Part shown: piece by piece, positions 16,783 to 23,593 of the stretch
Layout: every line of letters starts with the position of its first letter
Numbering within the stretch: position 1 is the first letter of the stretch
NCBI GenBank assembly: GCA_026982415.1
Contig: JALSHE010000092.1
Location: forward strand, 1-45,728
Length of the DNA: 45,728 nt
Reading direction: 5' to 3'
DNA from: Robiginitomaculum sp.
GTDB taxonomy: Bacteria > Pseudomonadota > Alphaproteobacteria > Caulobacterales > Maricaulaceae
The notes under the pieces: generated by a model
Told to the model about the DNA's origin: nothing
What the model saw: the letters and a program-made list of their open reading frames with translations, nothing else
Databases searched by the model: none
Made by a program: the position numbers and the translations under genes

Positions 16783-17589
16783 CTAGAGCGTTTCGGTATC
16801 TTTAGTAAGGACGGCCTTGTTGCGTCCCAAACCCATAACGATTTCGGGCGTCTTACGCCCCTCAACCCAAGTTACGGAGCGTTTAAAAAAACCCATTGAG
16901 CGGTCAACAGAGCCGCTGATTTTTTGTTCATAGACCGTGAATTCCAATTTATCAGGGTTCCGCAGGTTGAACTTTACGACTTTTGTGTTGTACTTGTCTA
17001 AGCGTTTGATAGGAAATCCGGATGAAGCTTCTTTGTGATGAAATTCCCAGACGACTTCCAATGTTTGCTTAAAATGTCCGTTATCATTTCTAACAATCTT
17101 AAAGTTATCAGGATTGACAAAGTGCCAAATCATTGTGCCTTTACTGGTGAACTCATCTCGCGAGATGCCGTTTTGACCGTCAATGTTGAGAACACGGTGG
17201 AGATGAAAATCATCTGGGGTAATTTCGCCAATATCCAAAAGCCCATTTTTATTATCATCATAAATGCTGAAAACCTTGTTGGCTATACGTGTTTCTTTCG
17301 TTTGTAATACGAATCCCCAAAGTAAGAGGCTCCCAAATGCAAGCGCAATGATAGCGGTTGAGAAAATGGTAGTGCGGCGCCAAGGGATTTTACGCATGAC
17401 TGCACCAAAATCATCTTGTTTGGCACGGCGTATATAGGTTGTAATAAACCGCCGAACGGCATTACTGGGCGTATCACCTTGGTTTTCACAGGCTTTTGAA
17501 AAATCCTGTTTCTTTTGGTGCGACACGCGAATGTCTAGGCGTTCGGACTTTTTCTCAAAACCGTCTTTTGTTGAATTGTTATTTCCCAT
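16783..17589 (-). CDS. Membrane protein with N-terminal RHH-like domain and periplasmic EF-hand region
   Basis: 268 residues, no named family recognised as a whole. Seen in order: a cytoplasmic segment (about 15-55: SERLDIRVSHQKKQDFSKAC...SNAVRRFITTYIRR) with the beta-strand/two-helix pattern of Arc/MetJ-type ribbon-helix-helix or MobC-like DNA-binding proteins. Then a single membrane helix (about 74-95) and an EF-hand loop at 111-122 (DDNKNGLLDIGE) with all calcium-ligand positions filled. A second, one-residue-short EF-like loop follows (DGQNGISRDEF), then a beta-rich C-terminal domain. AAAGGAG lies 8 bases before the ATG. Divergent from degP. The layout suggests a membrane-bound sensor linking periplasmic calcium or structure to DNA or a cytoplasmic partner, which is inference. 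Confidence 0.7.
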   Translation of the reverse strand: MGNNNSTKDGFEKKSERLDIRVSHQKKQDFSKACENQGDTPSNAVRRFITTYIRRAKQDDFGAVMRKIPWRRTTIFSTAIIALAFGSLLLWGFVLQTKETRIANKVFSIYDDNKNGLLDIGEITPDDFHLHRVLNIDGQNGISRDEFTSKGTMIWHFVNPDNFKIVRNDNGHFKQTLEVVWEFHHKEASSGFPIKRLDKYNTKVVKFNLRNPDKLEFTVYEQKISGSVDRSMGFFKRSVTWVEGRKTPEIVMGLGRNKAVLTKDTETL

Positions 17590-17763
17590 TGCGAGCTCCT
17601 TTCATCAAAATATGCAGAAAAGTCACTGCTATTCAATCTTTTTCGTGTCCGGACAGTGTTCCTTTGTGTCCCACTTCGCACAAGGCGACCCAAGAAAATT
17701 AAAAAACCCTCATTTCTGACCTTTGGGGTTTAATTTGGGGTGGATAAGCCCTATTTTATAGCT

Positions 17764-19218
17764 ATGAAAAAAATATTTACTTCTTTTGTCGGCAAGTTTT
17801 TTGGTGGGACTTTGATTTTGGGTGCGGTTTTTATGCCCCAAGCCATATTTTCTCAGGCTTGGGCGGGTCCGGCGCAGCGCGGGGCTGCGCCTGAGACCTC
17901 GGTCATAGCGCCGCAAATGATCCCAGAATCAGCGGCGCTGATGAAAATGTCATTTGCCCCTGTGGTCAAAGAGACCGCGCCGGCTGTGGTCAATGTTTAT
18001 ACGGAGCGCAAAGTGCGCCAGCGGGTCGATCCGTTTTTCTCGTTTTTTGGTCGAGGCATTCCCCGCGAACGTACCGAGCGTTCGCTAGGTTCTGGTGTTG
18101 TCGTTCGCTCAAACGGGGTGATTGTCACCAATGCCCATGTGGTTAAGGGGGCGCAAGAGCTGCGGGTTGTGTTGGCGGACCGCCGCGAATTTGAAGCTAA
18201 ATTAATCGCAGAAGACACCGAGTCTGATTTGGCGATTTTGCAAATTGATACTAAGGGCGAACGCTTGCCCGTCCTGCCTATAGATAGTGATAACTCGTTA
18301 GAAGTCGGTGATTTGGTCTTGGCTATTGGCAATCCGTTCGGGGTTGGGCAAACCGTAACCAGCGGTATAGTTTCTGCGCTTGGACGCACGCAAGTTTCTG
18401 ATTTGGCGAATTTTATCCAGACCGACGCCGCCGTTAACCCCGGAAATTCCGGCGGGGCATTGGTGGATATGGACGGGCATTTGGTCGGTGTGAATACGGC
18501 AATTTTCTCGCGCTCTGGCGGCTCTAATGGTATTGGGTTTGCTATACCGGGCGAGTTGGTCAAACGCGCCGTCGACAGTGCGCTGTCCGAAGGTAAAATT
18601 ACCCGCCCATGGATTGGTGCGCGCACCGAAGGCGTCAATGCCGTCATGGCCGAAGCACTGGGGCTGAATAGGCCGCGCGGGGCTATTGTCGAAGAAATTT
18701 ACGCAGGCGGGCCGGCTGATAAAGCGGGGATAAAACGCCGCGATGTCGTGTTGTCCATAGACGGCACCGAGATATTTGACGATAGCGGGCTGCGGTTCAA
18801 ACTGGCGACATTTTCGCCGGGCTATAAAGCCAAGGTCGAGATCTGGCGCGATGGTCAAACCCGTACCGTGTCGGTTCGCGCAGATACACCCAAAGAATCC
18901 CCCAAGCGCAACCAATTAACCATAGAGGGAACCAACCCGTTTGAAGGCCTCAGTGTTGTCAATATGTCGCCTGCGCTGGCCGAAGAAATGGACTTTGACC
19001 CCTTTGCCAGCGGCGTGGTGATTTCAGGCCGGGCGCGTAATGGCCTCTCCGCACGGTTCAGGTTTCGCACGGGCGATTTATTGCTGCAAGTCATGGGACA
19101 AGACATCACCTCCACCGACCAATTGCAAGACGTACTCAACGAATTTGACGGCGAACGTAATTGGCAAATTAAGCTAGACCGGGGCGGCAGGGTCACGAAC
19201 TCACGTCTTAGGTTTTAG
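17764..19218 (+). CDS. degP: Do/DegP-type periplasmic serine protease (HtrA family)
   Basis: Periplasmic chaperone-protease that degrades misfolded envelope proteins. Numbered from ATG 17764 (484 residues): signal peptide about 1-34 (ending SQAWA), catalytic triad His125 (TNAHVV), Asp155 (ESDLAIL) and Ser229 (GNSGGAL), then PDZ1 (from RPWIGARTEGV, about 280-370) and PDZ2 (from the NPFEGLSVVNMSP region to the C-terminus). Start choice: an in-frame GTG at 17740 would extend the protein by 8 residues but weakens the signal peptide; neither start has a strong ribosome-binding site. rarA begins 35 bp downstream on the same strand. DegP, DegS-like and MucD subtypes are hard to separate; the two PDZ domains argue for DegP/MucD. 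Confidence 0.93.
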   Translation: MKKIFTSFVGKFFGGTLILGAVFMPQAIFSQAWAGPAQRGAAPETSVIAPQMIPESAALMKMSFAPVVKETAPAVVNVYTERKVRQRVDPFFSFFGRGIPRERTERSLGSGVVVRSNGVIVTNAHVVKGAQELRVVLADRREFEAKLIAEDTESDLAILQIDTKGERLPVLPIDSDNSLEVGDLVLAIGNPFGVGQTVTSGIVSALGRTQVSDLANFIQTDAAVNPGNSGGALVDMDGHLVGVNTAIFSRSGGSNGIGFAIPGELVKRAVDSALSEGKITRPWIGARTEGVNAVMAEALGLNRPRGAIVEEIYAGGPADKAGIKRRDVVLSIDGTEIFDDSGLRFKLATFSPGYKAKVEIWRDGQTRTVSVRADTPKESPKRNQLTIEGTNPFEGLSVVNMSPALAEEMDFDPFASGVVISGRARNGLSARFRFRTGDLLLQVMGQDITSTDQLQDVLNEFDGERNWQIKLDRGGRVTNSRLRF

Positions 19219-19252
19219 TTTCAATTGCTTTTATTATAGGTGATAGTGGGGC

Positions 19253-20560
19253 ATGAGCGATCTCTTCCAAACTGCTGGCCTTGACGAGGGTGCGCCGCGT
19301 CCTTTGGCGGATGTGTTGCGGCCACGGACTATTGGGGATGTGGTCGGGCAGGATCATTTACTGGCGGACGGGGAACCTATCGGGCGGATGTTGGCTAGCG
19401 GGCGCATTGCTTCCATGATATTATGGGGGCCGCCGGGGGTTGGTAAGACTACGATTGCCAGACTGATTGCGGGCCATGCGGATATGGAATTCGTGCAGCT
19501 ATCCGCCGTGTTCTCCGGTGTCAAAGATTTGCGCGCAGTGTTTGCGGCGGCTGAGGCAAGACGTTCAACCGGGCGCGGTACGCTATTATTTGTGGACGAA
19601 ATTCACCGTTTCAACAAAGCCCAACAGGACGGTTTTTTGCCCTATGTGGAGGCGGGGATTGTCACCCTCATCGGCGCGACTACGGAGAACCCAAGTTTCG
19701 AGCTTAACGGCGCTTTGCTGTCGCGTGCGCAAGTGTTTGTGCTGAAACGCCTCAGCGAGAAAGCATTGGACGAGTTGTTAGTGCGGGCCGAGAAAACTAC
19801 CGAACAAGATTTACCGCTGACCAGAGATGGCCGTGATGCGCTGATTGCATTTGCCGACGGGGACGGGCGTTATTTGCTGAACTTGGCTGAGGAGATATTC
19901 GCGCTCAGTGCGAAAAAGAAACTGGATGCTAAAGGCGTCGCCAAACATCTGCAAAAACGCGCACCTGCTTATGATAAGAACCGCGAAGAGCATTATAATC
20001 TCATCTCGGCTTTGCATAAATCTATTCGCGGTTCTGACCCGGATGCGGCGCTGTATTGGTTGGCGCGGATGCTCACGGGCGGCGAAGACCCGCTCTATAT
20101 TGCAAGGCGCATTGTCCGTATGGCGTCGGAGGATATTGGTCTCGCCGACCCGCTCGCCCTGATGTTGGCCAATGAAGCTATGAACACCTATCGTTTCCTC
20201 GGCTCCCCCGAGGGCGAGCTAGCCATTGCCCATGCCGTTGTTCACATGGCCACAGCCCCCAAATCCAACGCAGTTTACACGGCGTTTAAATCGGCCATGC
20301 GCGCCGCCAAGAAAACCGGCTCCCTCATGCCGCCCACGCATATATTAAACGCACCAACCAAAATGATGAAAGACTTGGGCTACGGCAAGGGCTATGCCTA
20401 CGATCACGACACAGAAGAGGGCTTTTCCGGCCAAAATTATTTTCCCGATGGCATGAAGCGCGAAAACTTCTACGCACCCAAAGGAGAAGGGCGAGAGCGG
20501 GAGATTAAGGCGAGGCTAGAACGGTGGGCGGCACTTCGACACGATAACTGTAGTGATTAA
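19253..20560 (+). CDS. rarA: Replication-associated recombination protein A (RarA/MgsA), AAA+ ATPase
   Basis: AAA+ ATPase of the RarA/MgsA/WRNIP1 family acting at stalled replication forks, 435 residues, normal length. Seen: LADVLRPRTIGDVVGQDHLL at the N-terminus, Walker A GPPGVGKTT, Walker B LLFVDEIHRFNK, sensor-1 GATTENPSFELN, an arginine-finger SRAQVF region, and the MgsA-type C-terminal oligomerisation domain (HYNLISALHKSIRGSDPDAALYWLARM). AGTGGGG precedes the ATG. Likely co-transcribed with degP from upstream. The region after it (20561-21217) holds only gene remnants. Confidence 0.95.
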   Translation: MSDLFQTAGLDEGAPRPLADVLRPRTIGDVVGQDHLLADGEPIGRMLASGRIASMILWGPPGVGKTTIARLIAGHADMEFVQLSAVFSGVKDLRAVFAAAEARRSTGRGTLLFVDEIHRFNKAQQDGFLPYVEAGIVTLIGATTENPSFELNGALLSRAQVFVLKRLSEKALDELLVRAEKTTEQDLPLTRDGRDALIAFADGDGRYLLNLAEEIFALSAKKKLDAKGVAKHLQKRAPAYDKNREEHYNLISALHKSIRGSDPDAALYWLARMLTGGEDPLYIARRIVRMASEDIGLADPLALMLANEAMNTYRFLGSPEGELAIAHAVVHMATAPKSNAVYTAFKSAMRAAKKTGSLMPPTHILNAPTKMMKDLGYGKGYAYDHDTEEGFSGQNYFPDGMKRENFYAPKGEGREREIKARLERWAALRHDNCSD

Positions 20561-20597
20561 CACGTAAATCACCGTCCGATTTACGCCCCGTTATGGC

Positions 20598-20834
20598 TTA
20601 AAACTTGGCTGAAAACCACGCCCTTAAACCTTGACTAAACTCATTATCAGATTCCAGATGGGTTGGGCTGTTTCTGACAAATAAATCATCACCCGTTTCA
20701 GGATTAACAATTTCTGCTTTACTGCGCCAACCAATGCTACCACTAGAGTATCCATTCAGGCCAGATGAAAATGATGAAAGGTGATCATACTCTAGCACGG
20801 GGCCAAAACCCCAAGCATTTCGCGATCCGTCCTT
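20598..20834 (-). pseudogene. 3' remnant of a probable outer-membrane beta-barrel protein gene
   Basis: A frame of 78 codons, open from just left of a TGA at 20835-20837 to a TAA at 20598, encodes RNAWGFGPVLEYDHLSSF... and ends GLRAWFSAKF. Alternating hydrophobic residues, aromatic content and a terminal Phe fit the last strands of an outer-membrane beta-barrel. There is no start codon with a ribosome-binding site and no signal peptide, so only the 3' end of a gene seems to survive. The break lies right beside the 32-bp palindrome. Family not recognised. Confidence 0.5.
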
Positions 20835-20838
20835 TCAC

Positions 20839-20870
20839 CGCCCGCTCAAGGTGGCCACCTTGAGCGGGCG
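20839..20870. repeat. Perfect 32-bp palindrome between two gene remnants
   Basis: Two 16-base halves, CGCCCGCTCAAGGTGG followed directly by its reverse complement, with no spacer. No U-tract on either side, so an intrinsic terminator is unlikely in its present form. It separates a minus-strand beta-barrel remnant from a plus-strand hydrolase remnant, both lacking their 5' parts. It could be a recombination or deletion scar, a mobile-element end, or a cruciform-forming site. Confidence 0.9.
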
Positions 20871-20905
20871 ATCCAAACATAACACATTTGGTGACAAATC
20901 TATAA

Positions 20906-21160
20906 GACAAGCATTTTTTCTTATATTGGAACCACTTTGATGGTTTCCCCCGTATGTGTATTCACACCAGCAAGCATGACATGCATTTTGACGATGCGGT
21001 AAAATTGGCGGAAAATGCCCATAAAGCCAACGTTTATGTGAAAATGAATTATTGGGATATGTCCCGGCATCATCTGGAGCGGCTAAGTTCAAAGGATGCT
21101 GAGCACTCATATAGACTTGTGGCGACGTGCGTTGACGATTGCATAAGCCTTGGTGCATAA
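20906..21160 (+). pseudogene. 3' remnant of an alpha/beta-hydrolase (HSL-type esterase) gene
   Basis: An 84-codon open frame following an in-frame TAA at 20903. It encodes FDGFPRMCIHTSKHDMHFDDAVKL... and then NYWDMSRHHLERL, matching the C-terminal pattern of alpha/beta-hydrolase-3 esterases (GLPPLLIxVGSxExLxDDAxxLAExA...VxWxxMxH). The GSD-type acid region and the H-containing turn are recognisable but altered, and the nucleophile and oxyanion parts are missing. It ends at a stop inside a 14-bp tandem duplication. Too short to be a working enzyme; read as a decayed gene end. Confidence 0.55.
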
Positions 21161-21167
21161 GCCTTGG
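21140..21167. repeat. 14-bp tandem duplication
   Basis: TGCATAAGCCTTGG occurs twice in direct tandem (21140-21153 and 21154-21167). The second copy supplies the TAA that ends the hydrolase remnant. A short palindrome GCCTTG-G-CAAGGC (21161-21173) overlaps the end. Probably a replication-slippage product in non-selected DNA. Confidence 0.8.
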
Positions 21168-21192
21168 CAAGGCATAAAAACCCTTGCATAAA

Positions 21193-21207
21193 TTAGAACG
21201 GTTCTTA
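21193..21207. promoter_or_regulatory. ICE-like Irr operator in front of irr (autoregulation)
   Basis: TTAGAACGGTTCTTA contains AGAA-CGG-TTCT, the core of the Irr-binding iron control element (TTTAGAA-N3-TTCTAAA), with imperfect outer bases. It ends 10 bases before the irr start codon, so bound Irr would block initiation or cover the promoter. Autoregulation is inference. Confidence 0.5.
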
Positions 21208-21217
21208 TATTGTGCTT

Positions 21218-21619
21218 ATGAAACACGATATTGCAGACATAAAAAACTTGCTGAATAGGCACGATATTCGCCCGACACAAATCCGCAAGGCGATTGCTGG
21301 GCTGTTGTTTGACGGTTTGGATAAACATGTAACCGTAGACGATGTGATAGAGATGGCGCGCGGTCGGCAAATAAAGACCTCAGTGGCCAGTGTCTATAAT
21401 ACTTTGAACCAATTCGCCGCATCCGGACTGCTACGCCGGGTTAGTGTCGAGCAAGGCCGGGCGTTTTTTGATACCAATCTTTCCGCCCATCACCATTTTT
21501 ACTTTGAAGACGAGGAGCGGCTGGAAGATATTCCTGTGGACGCGATCAACATTCAAGGCTTGCCAAAGTTACCAAAGGGACGGCGGATTAAGTCCGTTGA
21601 CGTGACCATACGCATTTAG
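21218..21619 (+). CDS. irr: Irr-type iron response regulator, Fur family
   Basis: Alphaproteobacterial Fur-superfamily regulator that responds to heme/iron status, about 133 residues. Seen: an N-terminal winged-helix domain with LLNRHDIRPTQIRKAIAGLLFDG and VTVDDVIEMA, the recognition region SVASVYNTLNQFAASGLLRRV, and the diagnostic FDTNLSAHHHFYFED segment, where three consecutive histidines match the heme-binding HHH of Irr, followed by LEDIP and a C-terminal KSVDVTIRI. The N-terminal heme regulatory motif (Cys-Pro) of Bradyrhizobium Irr is absent, as in many Irr proteins. Start: ATG 21218 is preferred over GTG 21212. Irr operators before irr itself and before the next gene support the assignment over a PerR/Fur identity. 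Confidence 0.85.
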   Translation: MKHDIADIKNLLNRHDIRPTQIRKAIAGLLFDGLDKHVTVDDVIEMARGRQIKTSVASVYNTLNQFAASGLLRRVSVEQGRAFFDTNLSAHHHFYFEDEERLEDIPVDAINIQGLPKLPKGRRIKSVDVTIRI

Positions 21620-21627
21620 ATCGTATA

Positions 21628-21642
21628 TGAGAATTGCTCTCA
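21628..21642. promoter_or_regulatory. Possible second Fur-type operator next to the ICE
   Basis: TGAGAATTGCTCTCA has perfect 5-bp outer arms and resembles the 7-1-7 Fur-box pattern (TGAnAATnATTnTCA) with two or three mismatches. It lies directly next to the Irr box at 21644. It may be a second metalloregulator site or a weak 3' hairpin of irr. Confidence 0.25.
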
Positions 21643-21643
21643 A

Positions 21644-21660
21644 TTTAGAATTATTCTAAA
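21644..21660. promoter_or_regulatory. Irr box (iron control element, ICE) upstream of the rubrerythrin gene
   Basis: TTTAGAATTATTCTAAA is a perfect 17-bp palindrome that matches the published ICE/Irr-box pattern (TTTAGAA-N3-TTCTAAA) exactly. It lies 5 bp upstream of a likely -35 box and 92 bp upstream of the rubrerythrin start codon, next to the irr gene. Confidence 0.85.
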
Positions 21661-21665
21661 AGTGA

Positions 21666-21694
21666 TTGACCGCGCCAAAAATATTTGTTAACCT
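21666..21694 (+). promoter_or_regulatory. Predicted promoter of the rubrerythrin operon
   Basis: TTGACC (21666-21671), a 17-base spacer, then TAACCT (21689-21694). The -35 is good and the -10 is weak. The Irr box abuts it upstream, where a bound regulator could either hinder polymerase or act from the -50 region. Confidence 0.4.
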
Positions 21695-21752
21695 ATGTTA
21701 TTAATCGAATCTACCTAGGCAACATATTTACAAAATCGAACAGGAGAACACC

Positions 21753-22172
21753 ATGGGACTAGCGACATCAAAAACACTCGATAATTTAAAAGACGCATTT
21801 GCCGGCGAGAGCCAGGCCAATCGCCGTTATTTGTATTTCGCCCAGAAGGCCGACATTGAGGGCTATAATGATGTGGCGAGCGTATTTCGCTCTACCGCAG
21901 AGGGCGAGACCGGACATGCACACGGTCATTTGGAATTTATGGAAGAGGTTGGTGATCCAGCCACAGGCATGCCAATTGGCGGCACTGCCGATAATCTGAA
22001 ATCTGCCATCGAGGGCGAAACCCACGAATATACAGACATGTATCCAGGCATGGCGCGCACAGCCCGCGAAGAGGGCTTTGACGAAATCGCTGACTGGTTT
22101 GAAACTCTGGCGAAAGCGGAAAAATCCCATGCGGGTCGCTTCACCAAAGCATTGGGAAGCATGGACGACTAG
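21753..22172 (+). CDS. Rubrerythrin-type di-iron peroxidase (no rubredoxin domain)
   Basis: Ferritin-like di-iron protein of 139 residues that would reduce hydrogen peroxide. Seen: four-helix pattern with iron-ligand motifs [33 protein letters not shown] and [11 protein letters not shown] (two ExxH motifs). The C-terminal rubredoxin domain of classical rubrerythrin is missing, so electrons must come from another protein; the Fe-S protein encoded next is an obvious candidate. AGGAGAA lies 6 bases before the ATG. Preceded by an Irr box and by irr, followed after 80 bp by the GlpC-like gene on the same strand. Confidence 0.93.
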   Translation: MGLATSKTLDNLKDAFAGESQANRRYLYFAQKADIEGYNDVASVFRSTAEGETGHAHGHLEFMEEVGDPATGMPIGGTADNLKSAIEGETHEYTDMYPGMARTAREEGFDEIADWFETLAKAEKSHAGRFTKALGSMDD

Positions 22173-22252
22173 TTCATACATCTCATCGCGGTCGATTGCC
22201 CCACAACAATCGGCCGCATTCATTCTAAGACATTCGCTATGGAGGGCTCGTA

Positions 22253-23590
22253 ATGGCTCAGCCACCAAAAGAAGGTAGTCTTGCTGCCCCGAAACGTCAT
22301 GCCATAGATTGGCAAAATGACGATTTTTACGACGATGCGCTAATCACCGAAGAGCTAGAGCGGGTGTTTGACATTTGCCATGGTTGTCGGCGCTGTTTTA
22401 ATCTGTGCGAAAGCTTCCCGATCTTGTTTGATATGATCGACGACAGTGAAAGCGGCGAGTTGGATACGGTTGATAAATCCGAATACGCCAAGGTCGTTGA
22501 TGCGTGTACTTTGTGTGATATGTGCTTCATGGTTAAATGTCCCTATGTGCCGCCCCATGAATTTGATCTGGACTTCCCCCATCTTATGCTCCGCGCTCGT
22601 GCCGCCGAATATAAGAAAAAAGGCACCAGCTTCACCAAAAAGCAATTGGTGCAAATGGACCGTAATGGCAAGATGATTGGCCCTATATCCGGCCTCGCCA
22701 ATTGGGCCAGCAAGCTCGGCAATAAGCTTACGCGTCCGGTCATGGAAAAGATAACGGGCATAGATAAAGACGCGGAATTGCCAAAATTCCACGGCAAAAC
22801 TTTTGAAAAATTATCCGCGAAAAACCCGCCCGTGCGCAATATGGGCGCCCCCGGCGTCGGGCGCAAAGCGGTTATCTTTGCTACTTGCTATGTAGATTAT
22901 AACAAGCCCGAAAGCGGCACGGCGGCCCATGCGGTTTTGGCCAAAAACGGTGTTGAGACCGAAGTGGTATATCCCGCCTGTTGCGGCATGCCCTATCTGG
23001 AAGAGGGCAATATCGAACAGGTCGCTAAACAGGCCGAACTGGTCAAGGCGGAACTGCTCCCATGGGTCGATAAGGGCTATGACATTATAGCCCTGACCGC
23101 GTCTTGTGGCTTGATGATGAAAATGGAATGGCCGCTTATATTGCCGGACGACGAGGATATAAAACGCATGTCAGAAGCCACTTATGATGTGGCCGAATAT
23201 ATGGTGGATATTGCCAAAGACGAAGGGCTAGCCGACGGGCTGTCGCCCATAGAGGGCGGTATCACCGTCCATTCCGCCTGCCATGCTCGCGCCCAAAACA
23301 TGGGGGCTAAGTCGGCAGAAATGTTGCGCAAAATCCCTGACACCAAAGTCGATATTGTCGAGCGCTGTTCGGGTCACGGCGGTACGTTCGGGATTATGAA
23401 AGAAACCCGCCCTTACGCGGTCAAAGTTGCGCGGCCCGCTGTGCGCCAGGTGAAAGCTAAGGGCAATGCCAATCTTTGCTCAGATTGCCCGCTGGCCTGT
23501 AAACACCTTATTCAAGTCTTGGGCGCGGACGGGGAAAAACTAACGCCAGACCACCCTATGGAACTCATGGCTAAAGCTTACGGATTATAA
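22253..23590 (+). CDS. GlpC/HdrD-like iron-sulfur oxidoreductase
   Basis: 445-residue protein of the heterodisulfide-reductase D / anaerobic glycerol-3-phosphate dehydrogenase subunit C type. Seen: two N-terminal 4Fe-4S motifs, CHGCRRCFNLCESFP and CTLCDMCFMVKCPYVPP, then two cysteine-rich CCG-type domains marked by CYVDY, ACCGMPYLEEG, SCGLMMKMEWP, HSACHARAQ, RCSGHGGTFG and CSDCPLACKHL. It is expected to carry electrons. No glpA or glpB is nearby; instead it lies between rubrerythrin and DUF3501 genes, so a role as redox partner of the rubrerythrin is more likely than glycerol-phosphate oxidation (inference from context). GGAGGG precedes the ATG by 7 bases; the next gene starts 3 bases after its stop. 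Confidence 0.9.
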   Translation: MAQPPKEGSLAAPKRHAIDWQNDDFYDDALITEELERVFDICHGCRRCFNLCESFPILFDMIDDSESGELDTVDKSEYAKVVDACTLCDMCFMVKCPYVPPHEFDLDFPHLMLRARAAEYKKKGTSFTKKQLVQMDRNGKMIGPISGLANWASKLGNKLTRPVMEKITGIDKDAELPKFHGKTFEKLSAKNPPVRNMGAPGVGRKAVIFATCYVDYNKPESGTAAHAVLAKNGVETEVVYPACCGMPYLEEGNIEQVAKQAELVKAELLPWVDKGYDIIALTASCGLMMKMEWPLILPDDEDIKRMSEATYDVAEYMVDIAKDEGLADGLSPIEGGITVHSACHARAQNMGAKSAEMLRKIPDTKVDIVERCSGHGGTFGIMKETRPYAVKVARPAVRQVKAKGNANLCSDCPLACKHLIQVLGADGEKLTPDHPMELMAKAYGL

Positions 23591-23593
23591 ATT

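Noticed and set aside
16544-16786. 80-codon plus-strand frame between argD and the RHH/EF-hand gene
   Set aside because: Starts with TTG without a ribosome-binding site, encodes a basic low-complexity peptide, and matches no family.
18298-18915. Long antisense frames inside degP, acnA, the M16 protease and the RND genes
   Set aside because: They mirror codon structure of well-supported genes, lack ribosome-binding sites and show no family features.
20839-20870. 32-bp palindrome as an intrinsic terminator
   Set aside because: Both flanks lack a T-run, and the neighbouring frames are remnants pointing away from it.
21161-21173. GCCTTG-G-CAAGGC hairpin as a terminator
   Set aside because: No U-tract follows on either strand and no functional gene ends there; probably a by-product of the 14-bp duplication.
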